Positions 5,175 through 12,052 of a stretch of 15,961 bases of DNA are shown in pieces; the stretch's first letter is position 1, and each line of letters begins with the position of its first letter. The notes beneath the pieces are model-generated. The model was not told the DNA's origin. It was given only the letters and a program-made list of their open reading frames with translations, and did not search any database. The position numbers and the translations under genes were made by a program. Source of the DNA: CAZSTA01 sp964609495 [NCBI: uncultured bacterium] (lineage in GTDB: Bacteria; CAZSTA01). The stretch covers positions 17,839-33,799 of the forward strand of contig CAZSTA010000016.1 of NCBI GenBank assembly GCA_964609495.1. The letters run 5' to 3'.

Positions 5175-7219
5175 AATACGACCCCCAATGCTCTCAAGAT
5201 CCAATTCAATATCGCTCCTACGAGGATAGAATAAGGTATTATAAAAGCTACTATCGCTATAGCTGTCTTAAATCCTCTTTCCTTTATGATAACGAAGAAG
5301 TTGGCTATACAAGGAACGAAGAGGGTGATCACTACCAGACTCACTATCATTTGGATGTGATCCAACTTCCCCTCTCTAGCTAATTGATAAAACCCCGCGG
5401 CTCCATAATCTCGCCTCAGAAATCCCAAGAGGAAACCTTTAACGCCCTCGGGGGGTAGATCTAATAAACCTGAGATAATGGGGCTTGCTGATTGCTCTAA
5501 GAAAGCTAGTAATCCTATTTTATGAAAGACGAATAGAACGAAGGTGCCCATTAAGAATAAGGGAACAGCTTCGATGAGGAACCACTCGACTCTGGTATAA
5601 GTCTTTATTAGGATATTGTAGAGCTTGGGGACCCTAAGAGGAGGTATCTCCAATATGAAATCTGAGGTTTCGCCTGGTAGTATCTTTGAAGCCAGGTATC
5701 CCACCAGGAATAGCTGAAGAGCGACTACGGAGAAGACCAAGATAATGGCGGAAGTCCCTATCCAAGATAGCATCCCAATTATTACCCCTAGTTGAGCAGA
5801 ACAAGGAATACCTAAAGCCAGAAGTAGAGTAGCGATTATTCGCTCCTTCTTGGTTTCCAAGATTCGAGTGCTCAAGGTCGCCATAGTATCACATCCCAAC
5901 CCTAGGATCATTGGTAAAGCTGCCTTTCCATTCAACCCCATCTTTTTGAATATTCGATCGGCCATAATAGTGAGGCGGGGAAAATAGCCCGAATCCTCCA
6001 ATATCCCAAAGGCCAGGAAGAAAGTCCCTACGATCGGCATAACGAGCGCCACCGCATAGGTCAATCCTACTGTTATGAGGCCATATTTGCCCACCAAGGC
6101 TTCTTGAATAATAGGGATCGGCAGGATAATCTCGAGCAGGTGAGCGATCCAAGGGTTTATATATCCTCCGAATAGCTTATTTTCCATAAGGTCAACTAGA
6201 GTTCCAGCCCCAAACTCCCCCACGAATTTAAATACTAAGTAGAGGACCGCTAAGAATATAGGGATCCCGGTAAGGGGACGCATTGTCAATTCGCTTATCT
6301 TTTGGTTGAGAAGCGTTTTCTGAGGTAAGCTTGATATCACCTCTTGAACTATCTTCTCCATCTCCCTCTGTCTTATCTGAGCTATTATATAGTTCAAAGG
6401 AACATTATACTTGGCTTTAACACTCCTCGCTATATCATCTATCTGCTTGGCAATGTCCTCTCCGTAATTACCCTCGATCCATCCTCTTATACTATTTTCT
6501 CCAGCTAGCGTCATCAATCCTATTGATCTTGCGGATATGGGTGGAGATTCTAAAATAGTCTCTATTTGCCCTAAAGCAGATTCGATTATCTCTCCATAGT
6601 CGATTCTCACCTTAGATTCGAGAGCATTAGTAATGCTTCGTTTTAGATTTGGTATACCGATCCCATTCGTAGCGGTAGTAGTTACCACTGGCACCCCCAA
6701 TATCTCCGCTAATCTGTCAACATCAATGCTGATCCTTCGCTGTTCGGCTTCGTCTATCATATTTAGATCCAAAACGATCGGTAGATCCATCTCTATTAAC
6801 TGGGAGGTGAGAAGAAGGGTTCTCAGCAGATTCTTAGCATCAGCTACTTGTAACACCCAATCAGGTCTCTCCATAAGCAAAACATCTCTAGTTACCTGCT
6901 CATCCTCGGACATCGGGAGCAGGCTATTAACTCCAGGGGTATCTACGACCTCTATTACTTTATATCCAACTCTTCCAGCTCCTCTAGCTATCTCAACCGT
7001 CGTTCCCGGATAGTTGGACACTACAACATATCTTCTCGTGAGATGTCCAAAGACCACGCTTTTTCCTACATTGGGATTACCTACTAAAGCTAACATCGGA
7101 TACTTCTTGAGATCACCAAGGCGATGTCGGTGTCTCCCTCCTCTTCTTCCCTCACTATGACTGTGATCCCACATCTTCCTAGATTCATCTTTTGAATGTT
7201 TTAGTCTATGTCGATGCAC
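5171..7219 (-). CDS. feoB: FeoB-type ferrous iron transporter
   Basis: A 682-residue membrane protein. The cytosolic G domain has G1 GNPNVGKS (47-54), switch PGTT (71-74), G3 DTPG (93-96), G4 NMID (153-156) and a G5-like TATNGIGI (182-189). A helical linker leads to membrane helices from about residue 315 to 678. The two Gate regions contain cysteines where FeoB has them: LGLGC443, GIPC473 and TLFVPC637. FeoB imports Fe(II) across the inner membrane. Odd points: the first gate reads GCDTMATLSTRILET, not the classical GCNVPA form; the N-terminus is His-rich (His 2, 4, 8, 19, 21, 30, 32); there is no fused or adjacent FeoA gene. It is about 90 residues shorter than E. coli FeoB. The start is GTG at 7219 after AAGGAAGG; an ATG at residue 16 is possible. 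Confidence 0.92.
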   Translation of the reverse strand: MHRHRLKHSKDESRKMWDHSHSEGRRGGRHRHRLGDLKKYPMLALVGNPNVGKSVVFGHLTRRYVVVSNYPGTTVEIARGAGRVGYKVIEVVDTPGVNSLLPMSEDEQVTRDVLLMERPDWVLQVADAKNLLRTLLLTSQLIEMDLPIVLDLNMIDEAEQRRISIDVDRLAEILGVPVVTTTATNGIGIPNLKRSITNALESKVRIDYGEIIESALGQIETILESPPISARSIGLMTLAGENSIRGWIEGNYGEDIAKQIDDIARSVKAKYNVPLNYIIAQIRQREMEKIVQEVISSLPQKTLLNQKISELTMRPLTGIPIFLAVLYLVFKFVGEFGAGTLVDLMENKLFGGYINPWIAHLLEIILPIPIIQEALVGKYGLITVGLTYAVALVMPIVGTFFLAFGILEDSGYFPRLTIMADRIFKKMGLNGKAALPMILGLGCDTMATLSTRILETKKERIIATLLLALGIPCSAQLGVIIGMLSWIGTSAIILVFSVVALQLFLVGYLASKILPGETSDFILEIPPLRVPKLYNILIKTYTRVEWFLIEAVPLFLMGTFVLFVFHKIGLLAFLEQSASPIISGLLDLPPEGVKGFLLGFLRRDYGAAGFYQLAREGKLDHIQMIVSLVVITLFVPCIANFFVIIKERGFKTAIAIVAFIIPYSILVGAILNWILRALGVVL

Positions 7220-7306
7220 CTTTCCTTCCTTTCCTATTCCCTGTCATCTACAATTATGAAAACGGGAAGCATTCTCAATTAAAGATCATAAATTACTCCT
7301 AATCCA

Positions 7307-7939
7307 TCACACTTCAGCCAGATCCAGCCATGATATAACAGATAACGCTGGTTTTTTGGCAATATACCCTAACTCCGGACCGATAGATTTAAGCACCTCT
7401 ATTATCGAGGGATCGAATTGAGAGCCACTGCATCTTATACATTCCTCTATAGCCTCTTCCCAGGCCCTCTTAGGGTGATATGTCCTCTCGCTAGTCATCG
7501 CATCCAGGGAATCGGCTACTGCTATTATCCTCGCTCCTAAAGGGATAGTTTCCTCACTTAATCCATCGGGGTATCCTCCTCCATCCCATCTCTCGTGATG
7601 ATGCCTCACAATTATCGCGATTTCCCTAAAGGCCTCAACCCTCTTCAGGATGTTATAACCTATTACAGAGTGTTGTTTGATTACTTCATATTCATCAGGT
7701 GTTAATCGCTCCTTTTTGAGAAGGATATCATCCCTAATCCCGATCTTACCTATATCATGTAGGTGAGCAGCTATATGAAATTTCTCTATCTCCGATCCAG
7801 CTAGATCCATATTCTTAGCAATCTCTACTACCACATTGGATACTCGCTGAGAATGTCCAGCAGTATAGGGATCTCTGGCATCGATAGAGGCGGTTACTAC
7901 CTCTATAAGATCGTGATAATTCCTAGTTGAGATTATCAT
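7307..7939 (-). CDS. stand-alone HD-GYP domain phosphodiesterase-type protein
   Basis: A 210-residue protein that is almost only an HD-GYP domain: His29 (TAGHSQRV), HD doublet His61-Asp62 in HLHDIGKIGI, His90 in QHSVIG, HHHERWDGGGYP (His113-115, GYP at 122-124), Asp143, DAMTSER (146-152). All metal ligands and the GYP loop are present, so activity is likely. HD-GYP enzymes linearise cyclic di-GMP to pGpG/GMP, and some act on cGAMP; the substrate is not shown here. The two- or three-iron centre of these enzymes is a known link with iron. There is no receiver or sensor domain, so input must come from level or partner. It precedes feoB by 87 bp on the same strand without an evident terminator, and its leader holds a Fur-box match. 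The ATG at 7939 is preceded by CAGGAG. Confidence 0.9.
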   Translation of the reverse strand: MIISTRNYHDLIEVVTASIDARDPYTAGHSQRVSNVVVEIAKNMDLAGSEIEKFHIAAHLHDIGKIGIRDDILLKKERLTPDEYEVIKQHSVIGYNILKRVEAFREIAIIVRHHHERWDGGGYPDGLSEETIPLGARIIAVADSLDAMTSERTYHPKRAWEEAIEECIRCSGSQFDPSIIEVLKSIGPELGYIAKKPALSVISWLDLAEV

Positions 7940-7972
7940 TGTAATTTAACTCCTGAAGTAGCAGGCTATTTC

Positions 7973-7991
7973 GATTTTGATTATCATTTTC
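7973..7991. promoter_or_regulatory. Fur-box-like site in the HD-GYP/feoB leader
   Basis: GATTTTGATTATCATTTTC agrees at 16 of 19 positions with the palindromic Fur box GATAATGATTATCATTATC. All mismatches are A to T in the arms, and the central TGATTATCA is intact. It lies about 70-88 bp downstream of the predicted start of transcription and about 34 bp before the ATG. If used, it would act as a roadblock or through an unseen nearer promoter. Confidence 0.55.
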
Positions 7992-8002
7992 AAATAGATC
8001 CC

Positions 8003-8041
8003 AAAAAAAAAGATCTCTTTTCAGCCGAACTCCAAAAAGAG
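8003..8041 (-). terminator. terminator-like hairpin in the HD-GYP leader (possible attenuator)
   Basis: Read on the minus strand: CTCTTTT (plus 8035-8041) pairs with AAAAGAG (plus 8015-8021) around a 13-nt loop, followed after ATC by nine T (plus 8003-8011). The stem is AT-rich and weak, but the T-run is strong. It lies 20-60 nt downstream of the predicted HD-GYP start point. It could therefore attenuate that operon, or simply end readthrough from glmS. Confidence 0.45.
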
Positions 8042-8067
8042 AATTTATTAAATACTTTCCATATTTA

Positions 8068-8096
8068 ATAATACCTAATCTGAGCTTTTTTGTCAA
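8068..8096 (-). promoter_or_regulatory. sigma70-type promoter of the HD-GYP/feoB operon
   Basis: On the minus strand TTGACA (plus 8091-8096), 17 bp, TATTAT (plus 8068-8073); the start is expected near 8061. This gives a leader of about 120 nt that holds a hairpin with T-run, the Fur-box match and the CAGGAG ribosome site. Eleven of twelve consensus positions match. Confidence 0.78.
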
Positions 8097-8174
8097 GTGC
8101 TTAAGAAAAAAATTTTCGAACTCTTTTGGTTGTAAAATCATGCTAAGAAGATCCCGGGCTTGTCTCGGGGAGCG

Positions 8175-10004
8175 TCACTCCACGGTAACACTCTTCGCTA
8201 GGTTACGCGGTTTATCCACATCACAACCGAGTCGATCGGCTATGTAATAAGCTAGAAGCTGAAGCGGAATTACTGCTAGAGCAGGGGATAGGATCTCCAG
8301 GGTATAAGGGATTGGAATTATATGATCCGCATATTTCTTTATTTCCTTATCTTCCTCTGAAGCAACCACGATCCTCGTTGAATCTCTAGCTTTAGCCTCT
8401 TCAAGATTCCCCAGAAGCTTGCCGTAGGTTCGCCCGGGAAGAGCAACAGCCACTATCGGAGTATTCTTATCGAGCAAAGCGATAGGACCATGCTTCATCT
8501 CACCTGCCGCGTATCCTTCAGCGTGAATATAGGAGATCTCTTTAAGCTTCAAGGCTCCTTCTAAAGCGGTGGGATAGTTGATCCCTCGCCCTAGATAGAG
8601 GAAGTCTTGGCAATCTGAGTAGAGGCGGGCACATTCTTTTATCTCCTTTGTCATTTGAAGTGTTAGTTGAGCTTTCTGAGGAAGCCTCAGTAGCTCTTCT
8701 ATGATAGCTCGATGACGCTCTTTATCTACTATACCGCGTATCTCCTCCAAATATAAGGCGAGGAGATATAGACAGATGAGCATCCCACTATAGGCTTTAG
8801 TGGAGGCTACTCCTATCTCCGGTCCCGCGTGGATATATACCAATCCTCCCTCAGCTTCCCTGGTAAGGCTACTTCCCATTACGTTGACGATAGCAACAAC
8901 TTTAGAGCCCTTCGCTTTCGCCTCTCTTACCGCCGCAAGTGTATCAGCGGTCTCGCCAGATTGACTTATAGCCACGGTCAGGTTGTTATCGAGGATAATA
9001 GGATCGCGATAGCGGAACTCAGAACCTAGATCAACCTCCACTGGCAGACGGATAAGTTTCTCTAGTATATATTTACCCACTAGACCAGCATGATAAGCTG
9101 TCCCACAAGCTATAATCGATATCCGCTGGAGTCTCCTGATCTCCTCTTCGTTCAATTTTAAATTCTCTAGGATAACCTTCCCTTCACCAGGGAATAGTCT
9201 ATTAGACATTGCGCTGCGAAAGACATCGGGCTGTTCGTTGATCTCCTTGAGCATAAAGTGCTTATAACCGCCCTTCTCTGTCATCATTACATCCCATTGG
9301 ATATCCGTTATAGCTTTGGATACCAAAATTCCCTCTCTCGTTACCTTGACTCCGTCCCTGGTGAGGACTGCTATTTCCCCATCGTCCAGAAATATTATCC
9401 TTCGAGTGCGGGAGAGAAGAGCTGGAACATCGGAGGCGATAAATTGTTCTCCATCGCCTAAGCCTACTACCAGCGGGCTTCCTTTCCTAGCAGCTACTAT
9501 CCTGTCAGCTTCGAGCGCGCTCATAACTCCTAGCGCATAACTCCCTTCTATCTCCTCAAGTGCCTTATGCACCGCTAGCTCCAGATCGCCTCTATAATGC
9601 TCCTCGATCAAGTGAGCGATCACCTCGGTATCGGTCTCGGTGCGAAAAGTATGCCCTGTTTTCTGCAATTGCTCCTTTAAGGGCAGGTAATTGTCGATGA
9701 TCCCGTTATGAACAACGAGCAATTTTTCGGTGCAGTCGGTATGAGGATGAGCATTATAGACGGTAGGACGGCCATGCGTTGCCCATCTAGTATGCCCAAG
9801 CCCTATATGTCCTTTAACTATTTCGTCCTTTAAACTCTCCTCTAAGTTACATATTCTTCCTGAGCATTTCTTCAGTAATATACGATCGCCTTCAATAATA
9901 GCAATCCCAGCCGAATCGTAACCGCGATATTCTAAGCGGTGAAGTCCATCCAAAAGTATAGGGGCGGCTTCTTTATCTCCTATATAACCGATTATTCCAC
10001 ACAT
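8175..10004 (-). CDS. glmS: glucosamine-fructose-6-phosphate aminotransferase (isomerizing)
   Basis: A 609-residue enzyme that makes glucosamine-6-phosphate from fructose-6-phosphate and glutamine, the first step to UDP-GlcNAc for peptidoglycan. The N-terminal class II amidotransferase starts MCGIIGYIG; the Cys after Met is the nucleophile, with GHTRWATHG and HNGIIDN downstream. Two SIS isomerase domains follow (ACGTAYHAG, SQSGETADT). The ending DKPRNLAKSVTVE is the canonical C-terminus. I chose the ATG at 10004 because Cys must follow the initiator Met and AAGGAG is eight bases away; a GTG three codons upstream would bury the nucleophile. The length equals the family's usual length. Monocistronic with its own promoter; the leader is only about 70 nt and has no glmS ribozyme, so GlcN6P feedback of that kind is absent. 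Confidence 0.97.
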   Translation of the reverse strand: MCGIIGYIGDKEAAPILLDGLHRLEYRGYDSAGIAIIEGDRILLKKCSGRICNLEESLKDEIVKGHIGLGHTRWATHGRPTVYNAHPHTDCTEKLLVVHNGIIDNYLPLKEQLQKTGHTFRTETDTEVIAHLIEEHYRGDLELAVHKALEEIEGSYALGVMSALEADRIVAARKGSPLVVGLGDGEQFIASDVPALLSRTRRIIFLDDGEIAVLTRDGVKVTREGILVSKAITDIQWDVMMTEKGGYKHFMLKEINEQPDVFRSAMSNRLFPGEGKVILENLKLNEEEIRRLQRISIIACGTAYHAGLVGKYILEKLIRLPVEVDLGSEFRYRDPIILDNNLTVAISQSGETADTLAAVREAKAKGSKVVAIVNVMGSSLTREAEGGLVYIHAGPEIGVASTKAYSGMLICLYLLALYLEEIRGIVDKERHRAIIEELLRLPQKAQLTLQMTKEIKECARLYSDCQDFLYLGRGINYPTALEGALKLKEISYIHAEGYAAGEMKHGPIALLDKNTPIVAVALPGRTYGKLLGNLEEAKARDSTRIVVASEEDKEIKKYADHIIPIPYTLEILSPALAVIPLQLLAYYIADRLGCDVDKPRNLAKSVTVE

Positions 10005-10027
10005 TAAATTCACTCCTTATAATTTGC

Positions 10028-10041
10028 GATTTATATAAATC
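10028..10041. promoter_or_regulatory. 14-bp perfect palindrome in the glmS leader
   Basis: GATTTATATAAATC is self-complementary and lies within the glmS 5' leader, about 10 bp before its ribosome site. It could be an operator or a weak hairpin. AT-rich palindromes of this length do arise by chance. Confidence 0.3.
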
Positions 10042-10080
10042 TCTACTATTTTAGTCGTAGTTTAAAGATAAGTTTCGGTT

Positions 10081-10109
10081 ATTATATCACAGGTTGGTAT
10101 AATAGTCAA
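10081..10109 (-). promoter_or_regulatory. sigma70-type promoter of glmS
   Basis: On the minus strand TTGACT (plus 10104-10109), 17 bp, TATAAT (plus 10081-10086): eleven of twelve consensus bases. Transcription should begin near 10074, about 70 nt before the ATG at 10004. Confidence 0.8.
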
Positions 10110-10167
10110 TATAAGATGGAAGTAGCGAAGCGTATAAAATCTGGGATCTAATTTACTTTGCATTACA

Positions 10168-10269
10168 CCCTCCCCCTATCCCCCTCCCATCGAGGGAGGG
10201 GGGAACTAAAGAGAGCGAGCTTATCTCGATGTCCCCTCTCCCCTCGTGGGAGAGGGCCAGGGTGAGGGG
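10168..10269 (+). repeat. GC-rich two-hairpin intergenic repeat, copy 2
   Basis: Same layout as copy 1: CCCCCTCCC-ATCGA-GGGAGGGGG, about 31 bp of spacer, CCCTCTCCC-CTCGT-GGGAGAGGG, with left edge CCCTCCCCCTATC and right edge CCAGGGTGAGGGG. The stems and the second loop are identical to copy 1, while the spacer has diverged. It lies between the divergent promoters of glmS and the GH4 gene. Confidence 0.85.
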
Positions 10270-10336
10270 AAGTTATAATTCGATCTGAAATCATTTTGAT
10301 CCCCGATTCTATATGCTTCCGCGATAATAAAAACGA

Positions 10337-10365
10337 TTGACATAATAGGAGTTTTCTGATATTAT
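10337..10365 (+). promoter_or_regulatory. sigma70-type promoter of the GH4 gene
   Basis: TTGACA (10337-10342), 17 bp, TATTAT (10360-10365), with TG at 10357-10358. Start expected near 10372, giving a 95-nt leader that ends in AAGGAGG (10451-10457) nine bases before ATG 10467. Confidence 0.8.
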
Positions 10366-10378
10366 ATAAACTGGTTTG

Positions 10379-10404
10379 GATGATATATATCAGTTATATT
10401 CATC
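10379..10404. promoter_or_regulatory. operator-like palindrome at the GH4 transcription start
   Basis: TGATATATATCA (10381-10392) is a perfect 12-bp palindrome at about +9 to +20. It is also part of a longer imperfect inverted repeat, GATGATATA (10379-10387) with TATATTCATC (10395-10404). The place is right for a sugar-responsive repressor, or for a 5'-end hairpin that stabilises the mRNA. No regulator gene is adjacent. Confidence 0.4.
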
Positions 10405-10466
10405 TGGTCGTTAGATCTCGTTGACTTCATTAAGGTTATCACAAATTTTAAAGGAGGAATATATAA

Positions 10467-11789
10467 ATGGCAAAAGATGATGTATGTGAGGTAAACATTA
10501 CGCTTATTGGAGGTGGATCATATAACTGGACGCCTAAACTTCTAGCTGACCTATCCTATGTGAAGGGTCTTGGGGGAAAGGTAACGTTGATGGACATCAA
10601 TCCCGACGCGTTGAGCCTTATGACCAAGTTGGGTCAGAAGATTATGAGGGATTTGAAGGGGAATTTCGAGGTTAAAGGGACTACCGACCTTGAGGAATCC
10701 CTGGAAGGTGCTCAATACATAGTTATGACGATCAATACTGGTGGATATGAAGCCACTCGCCAGGATATGGAGATCCCCGAGAAGTATGGGATCTTTCAAA
10801 CCGTTGGGGATACGGCGGGACCCGGCGGACTAATTCGAGGGATCAGGAATATTCCAGTGGTAGCGAATATAGCGAAGAAAATGGAGGAGTGTTGTCCAGA
10901 TGCTTTATTTATGAACTACTCCAATCCCTTGTGTATTATCACCAGAACTATAGCCAAGACAAGCAAGGTGAAGGTGGTTGGACTATGCCATGAGCTATTA
11001 GGGTTAGAGGGTAAGCTGATGGGCATCTTCGGGGTAGAGGAGAGAGGAAGGATAAAGATGAAAGTTGCCGGGATAAATCACTTCTCCTGGGTCCTGGAGG
11101 CATACCTAGAGGGAAGGGATCTCTTCCCCGAATTGAGAGAGCATATTCGCAATTATGAGTATCCAGAGGTATCCTACGAGGAGTTCTCCCCTTATGCTGA
11201 TATGCGCAAAGTCAAGTATGGCCTATTCGAAACGACGGGGGTTTTAGGGGTAGCTGGAGATCGCCACATCGTCGAGTTCTATTCTAACTTCATCTCCAAA
11301 GAATCCGAATATGGTTGGAAATATGGAGTAAAGCAGACTGATGCTGATGAGTTCGAGAGAGCCTATCTAGTTAGCGGAGAATATTCCCGCAAGATGCTAA
11401 GTGGCGAAGTAGCTCTTCCCAAGGGAGCCTCGGGCGAGATCGTCTTCGAGATCATCGAATCGATCGAGAAGGATTTAAATTGGGAGTTCTTCGTCAATCT
11501 GCCTAATGAGGGACAAATCTCTAATCTTCCTAGGAATAGGATAGTTGAGACTTACGCGATAGCTAATGCCAAGGGGCTCTCTCCGATAGCAACCGGAGAT
11601 CTTCCTCCTAGCGTAGCTCCTCAAGTTAGATTGCAATCCGATATTCAGGAGATGATCGTTGAGGCCACCCTGACCAATAATAAACAGCTAGCTTTACAGG
11701 CCTTCTTACTCGACCCCTTGGTTAAGGACTTCGACGATGGTCGCAAGATGTTCGAGGAGATGTGCGAAGCTCAAGGGCTATTCAAATAG
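10467..11789 (+). CDS. glycoside hydrolase family 4 enzyme (NAD- and metal-dependent)
   Basis: A 440-residue GH4 protein. It has a Rossmann NAD-binding start (ITLIGGGSYNWTPKLL, residues 11-26; LMDIN 41-45), DTAGPGGLIRG (115-125), the MNYSNP loop (149-154), the metal ligands Cys174 (GLCHELLG) and His205 (GINHFSW), and the downstream GDRHIVEFYS segment. GH4 enzymes cleave by an oxidation-elimination route with NAD and Mn(II). From memory, a CHE motif at the metal Cys goes with alpha-glucosidase or alpha-galacturonidase (AglA/LplD-like) members acting on unphosphorylated sugars, whereas phospho-glycosidases have CN or CD here; the substrate stays open. Cytoplasmic, no signal peptide. The gene stands alone with its own promoter and operator-like palindrome, and no transporter adjoins it. 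Confidence 0.92.
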   Translation: MAKDDVCEVNITLIGGGSYNWTPKLLADLSYVKGLGGKVTLMDINPDALSLMTKLGQKIMRDLKGNFEVKGTTDLEESLEGAQYIVMTINTGGYEATRQDMEIPEKYGIFQTVGDTAGPGGLIRGIRNIPVVANIAKKMEECCPDALFMNYSNPLCIITRTIAKTSKVKVVGLCHELLGLEGKLMGIFGVEERGRIKMKVAGINHFSWVLEAYLEGRDLFPELREHIRNYEYPEVSYEEFSPYADMRKVKYGLFETTGVLGVAGDRHIVEFYSNFISKESEYGWKYGVKQTDADEFERAYLVSGEYSRKMLSGEVALPKGASGEIVFEIIESIEKDLNWEFFVNLPNEGQISNLPRNRIVETYAIANAKGLSPIATGDLPPSVAPQVRLQSDIQEMIVEATLTNNKQLALQAFLLDPLVKDFDDGRKMFEEMCEAQGLFK

Positions 11790-11833
11790 TAGGGAAAGTG
11801 ATAGAGGGAAGATCGAGGGTTCAAGACATAATT

Positions 11834-11932
11834 CCCCCTCACCCTATCCCTCTCCCACGAGGGGAGAGGGGATTCTTGAGAATTGCGATTCCTTTCATTT
11901 CCCCCTCCTTGACGGGAGGGGTTAGGGGAGGG
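11834..11932 (-). repeat. GC-rich two-hairpin intergenic repeat, copy 3 (inverted)
   Basis: The same element in reverse orientation: CCCCCTCACCCTATC, hairpin CCCTCTCCC-ACGAG-GGGAGAGGG, spacer of about 29 bp, then the second hairpin in degraded form (CCCCTCC with GGAGGGG), ending GGTTAGGGGAGGG. Its flank GTTCAAGACATAATT is the complement of AATTAGTCTTGAAC next to copy 1, so the mobile or duplicated unit extends at least 15 bp beyond the GC-rich core. It may also act as terminator of the GH4 gene, although no T-run follows. Confidence 0.82.
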
Positions 11933-12013
11933 TGATCTAGTCAATCTTGCTGGAGAAGGAAAAGTCCGCATAGATACCCTTCAAATTTTCTTTAACTATT
12001 TTTAATTCTACGT

Positions 12014-12019
12014 TATAAT
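12014..12019 (+). promoter_or_regulatory. possible -10 element of the kinase gene
   Basis: A perfect TATAAT about 34 bp before the ATG. The matching -35 (TTTAAC at 11991-11996, 17 bp away) is poor, so this promoter may be weak or need an activator. The ribosome site AGGAG (12041-12045) is seven bases from the ATG. Confidence 0.4.
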
Positions 12020-12052
12020 TAATAAAGGATGATCCCAGTTAGGAGAGTATAG

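Noticed and set aside
7220-7306. Separate feoB promoter
   Set aside because: TTGAGA and CATAAT-like boxes are present on the minus strand but at wrong spacing (about 14 bp); no convincing pair was found.
7923-8141. 72-codon minus-strand ORF upstream of the HD-GYP gene
   Set aside because: It would span the promoter, the T-run hairpin and the Fur-like site. It is Asn/Leu/Lys-rich as expected of AT-rich spacer, and the HD-GYP start with its own CAGGAG is far better.
8212-8220. Exact DnaA box TTATCCACA
   Set aside because: It falls in the conserved DVDKPRN coding segment of glmS and stands alone, so it is explained by the protein sequence.
10005-10080. glmS ribozyme in the glmS leader
   Set aside because: The leader from the predicted start point is only about 70 nt, shorter than the ribozyme core, and none of the core pattern is visible.
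11737-11971. ORFs on both strands across repeat copy 3
   Set aside because: They translate the GC-rich palindromic repeat (Pro/Ser/Arg-rich products) and have no support as genes.
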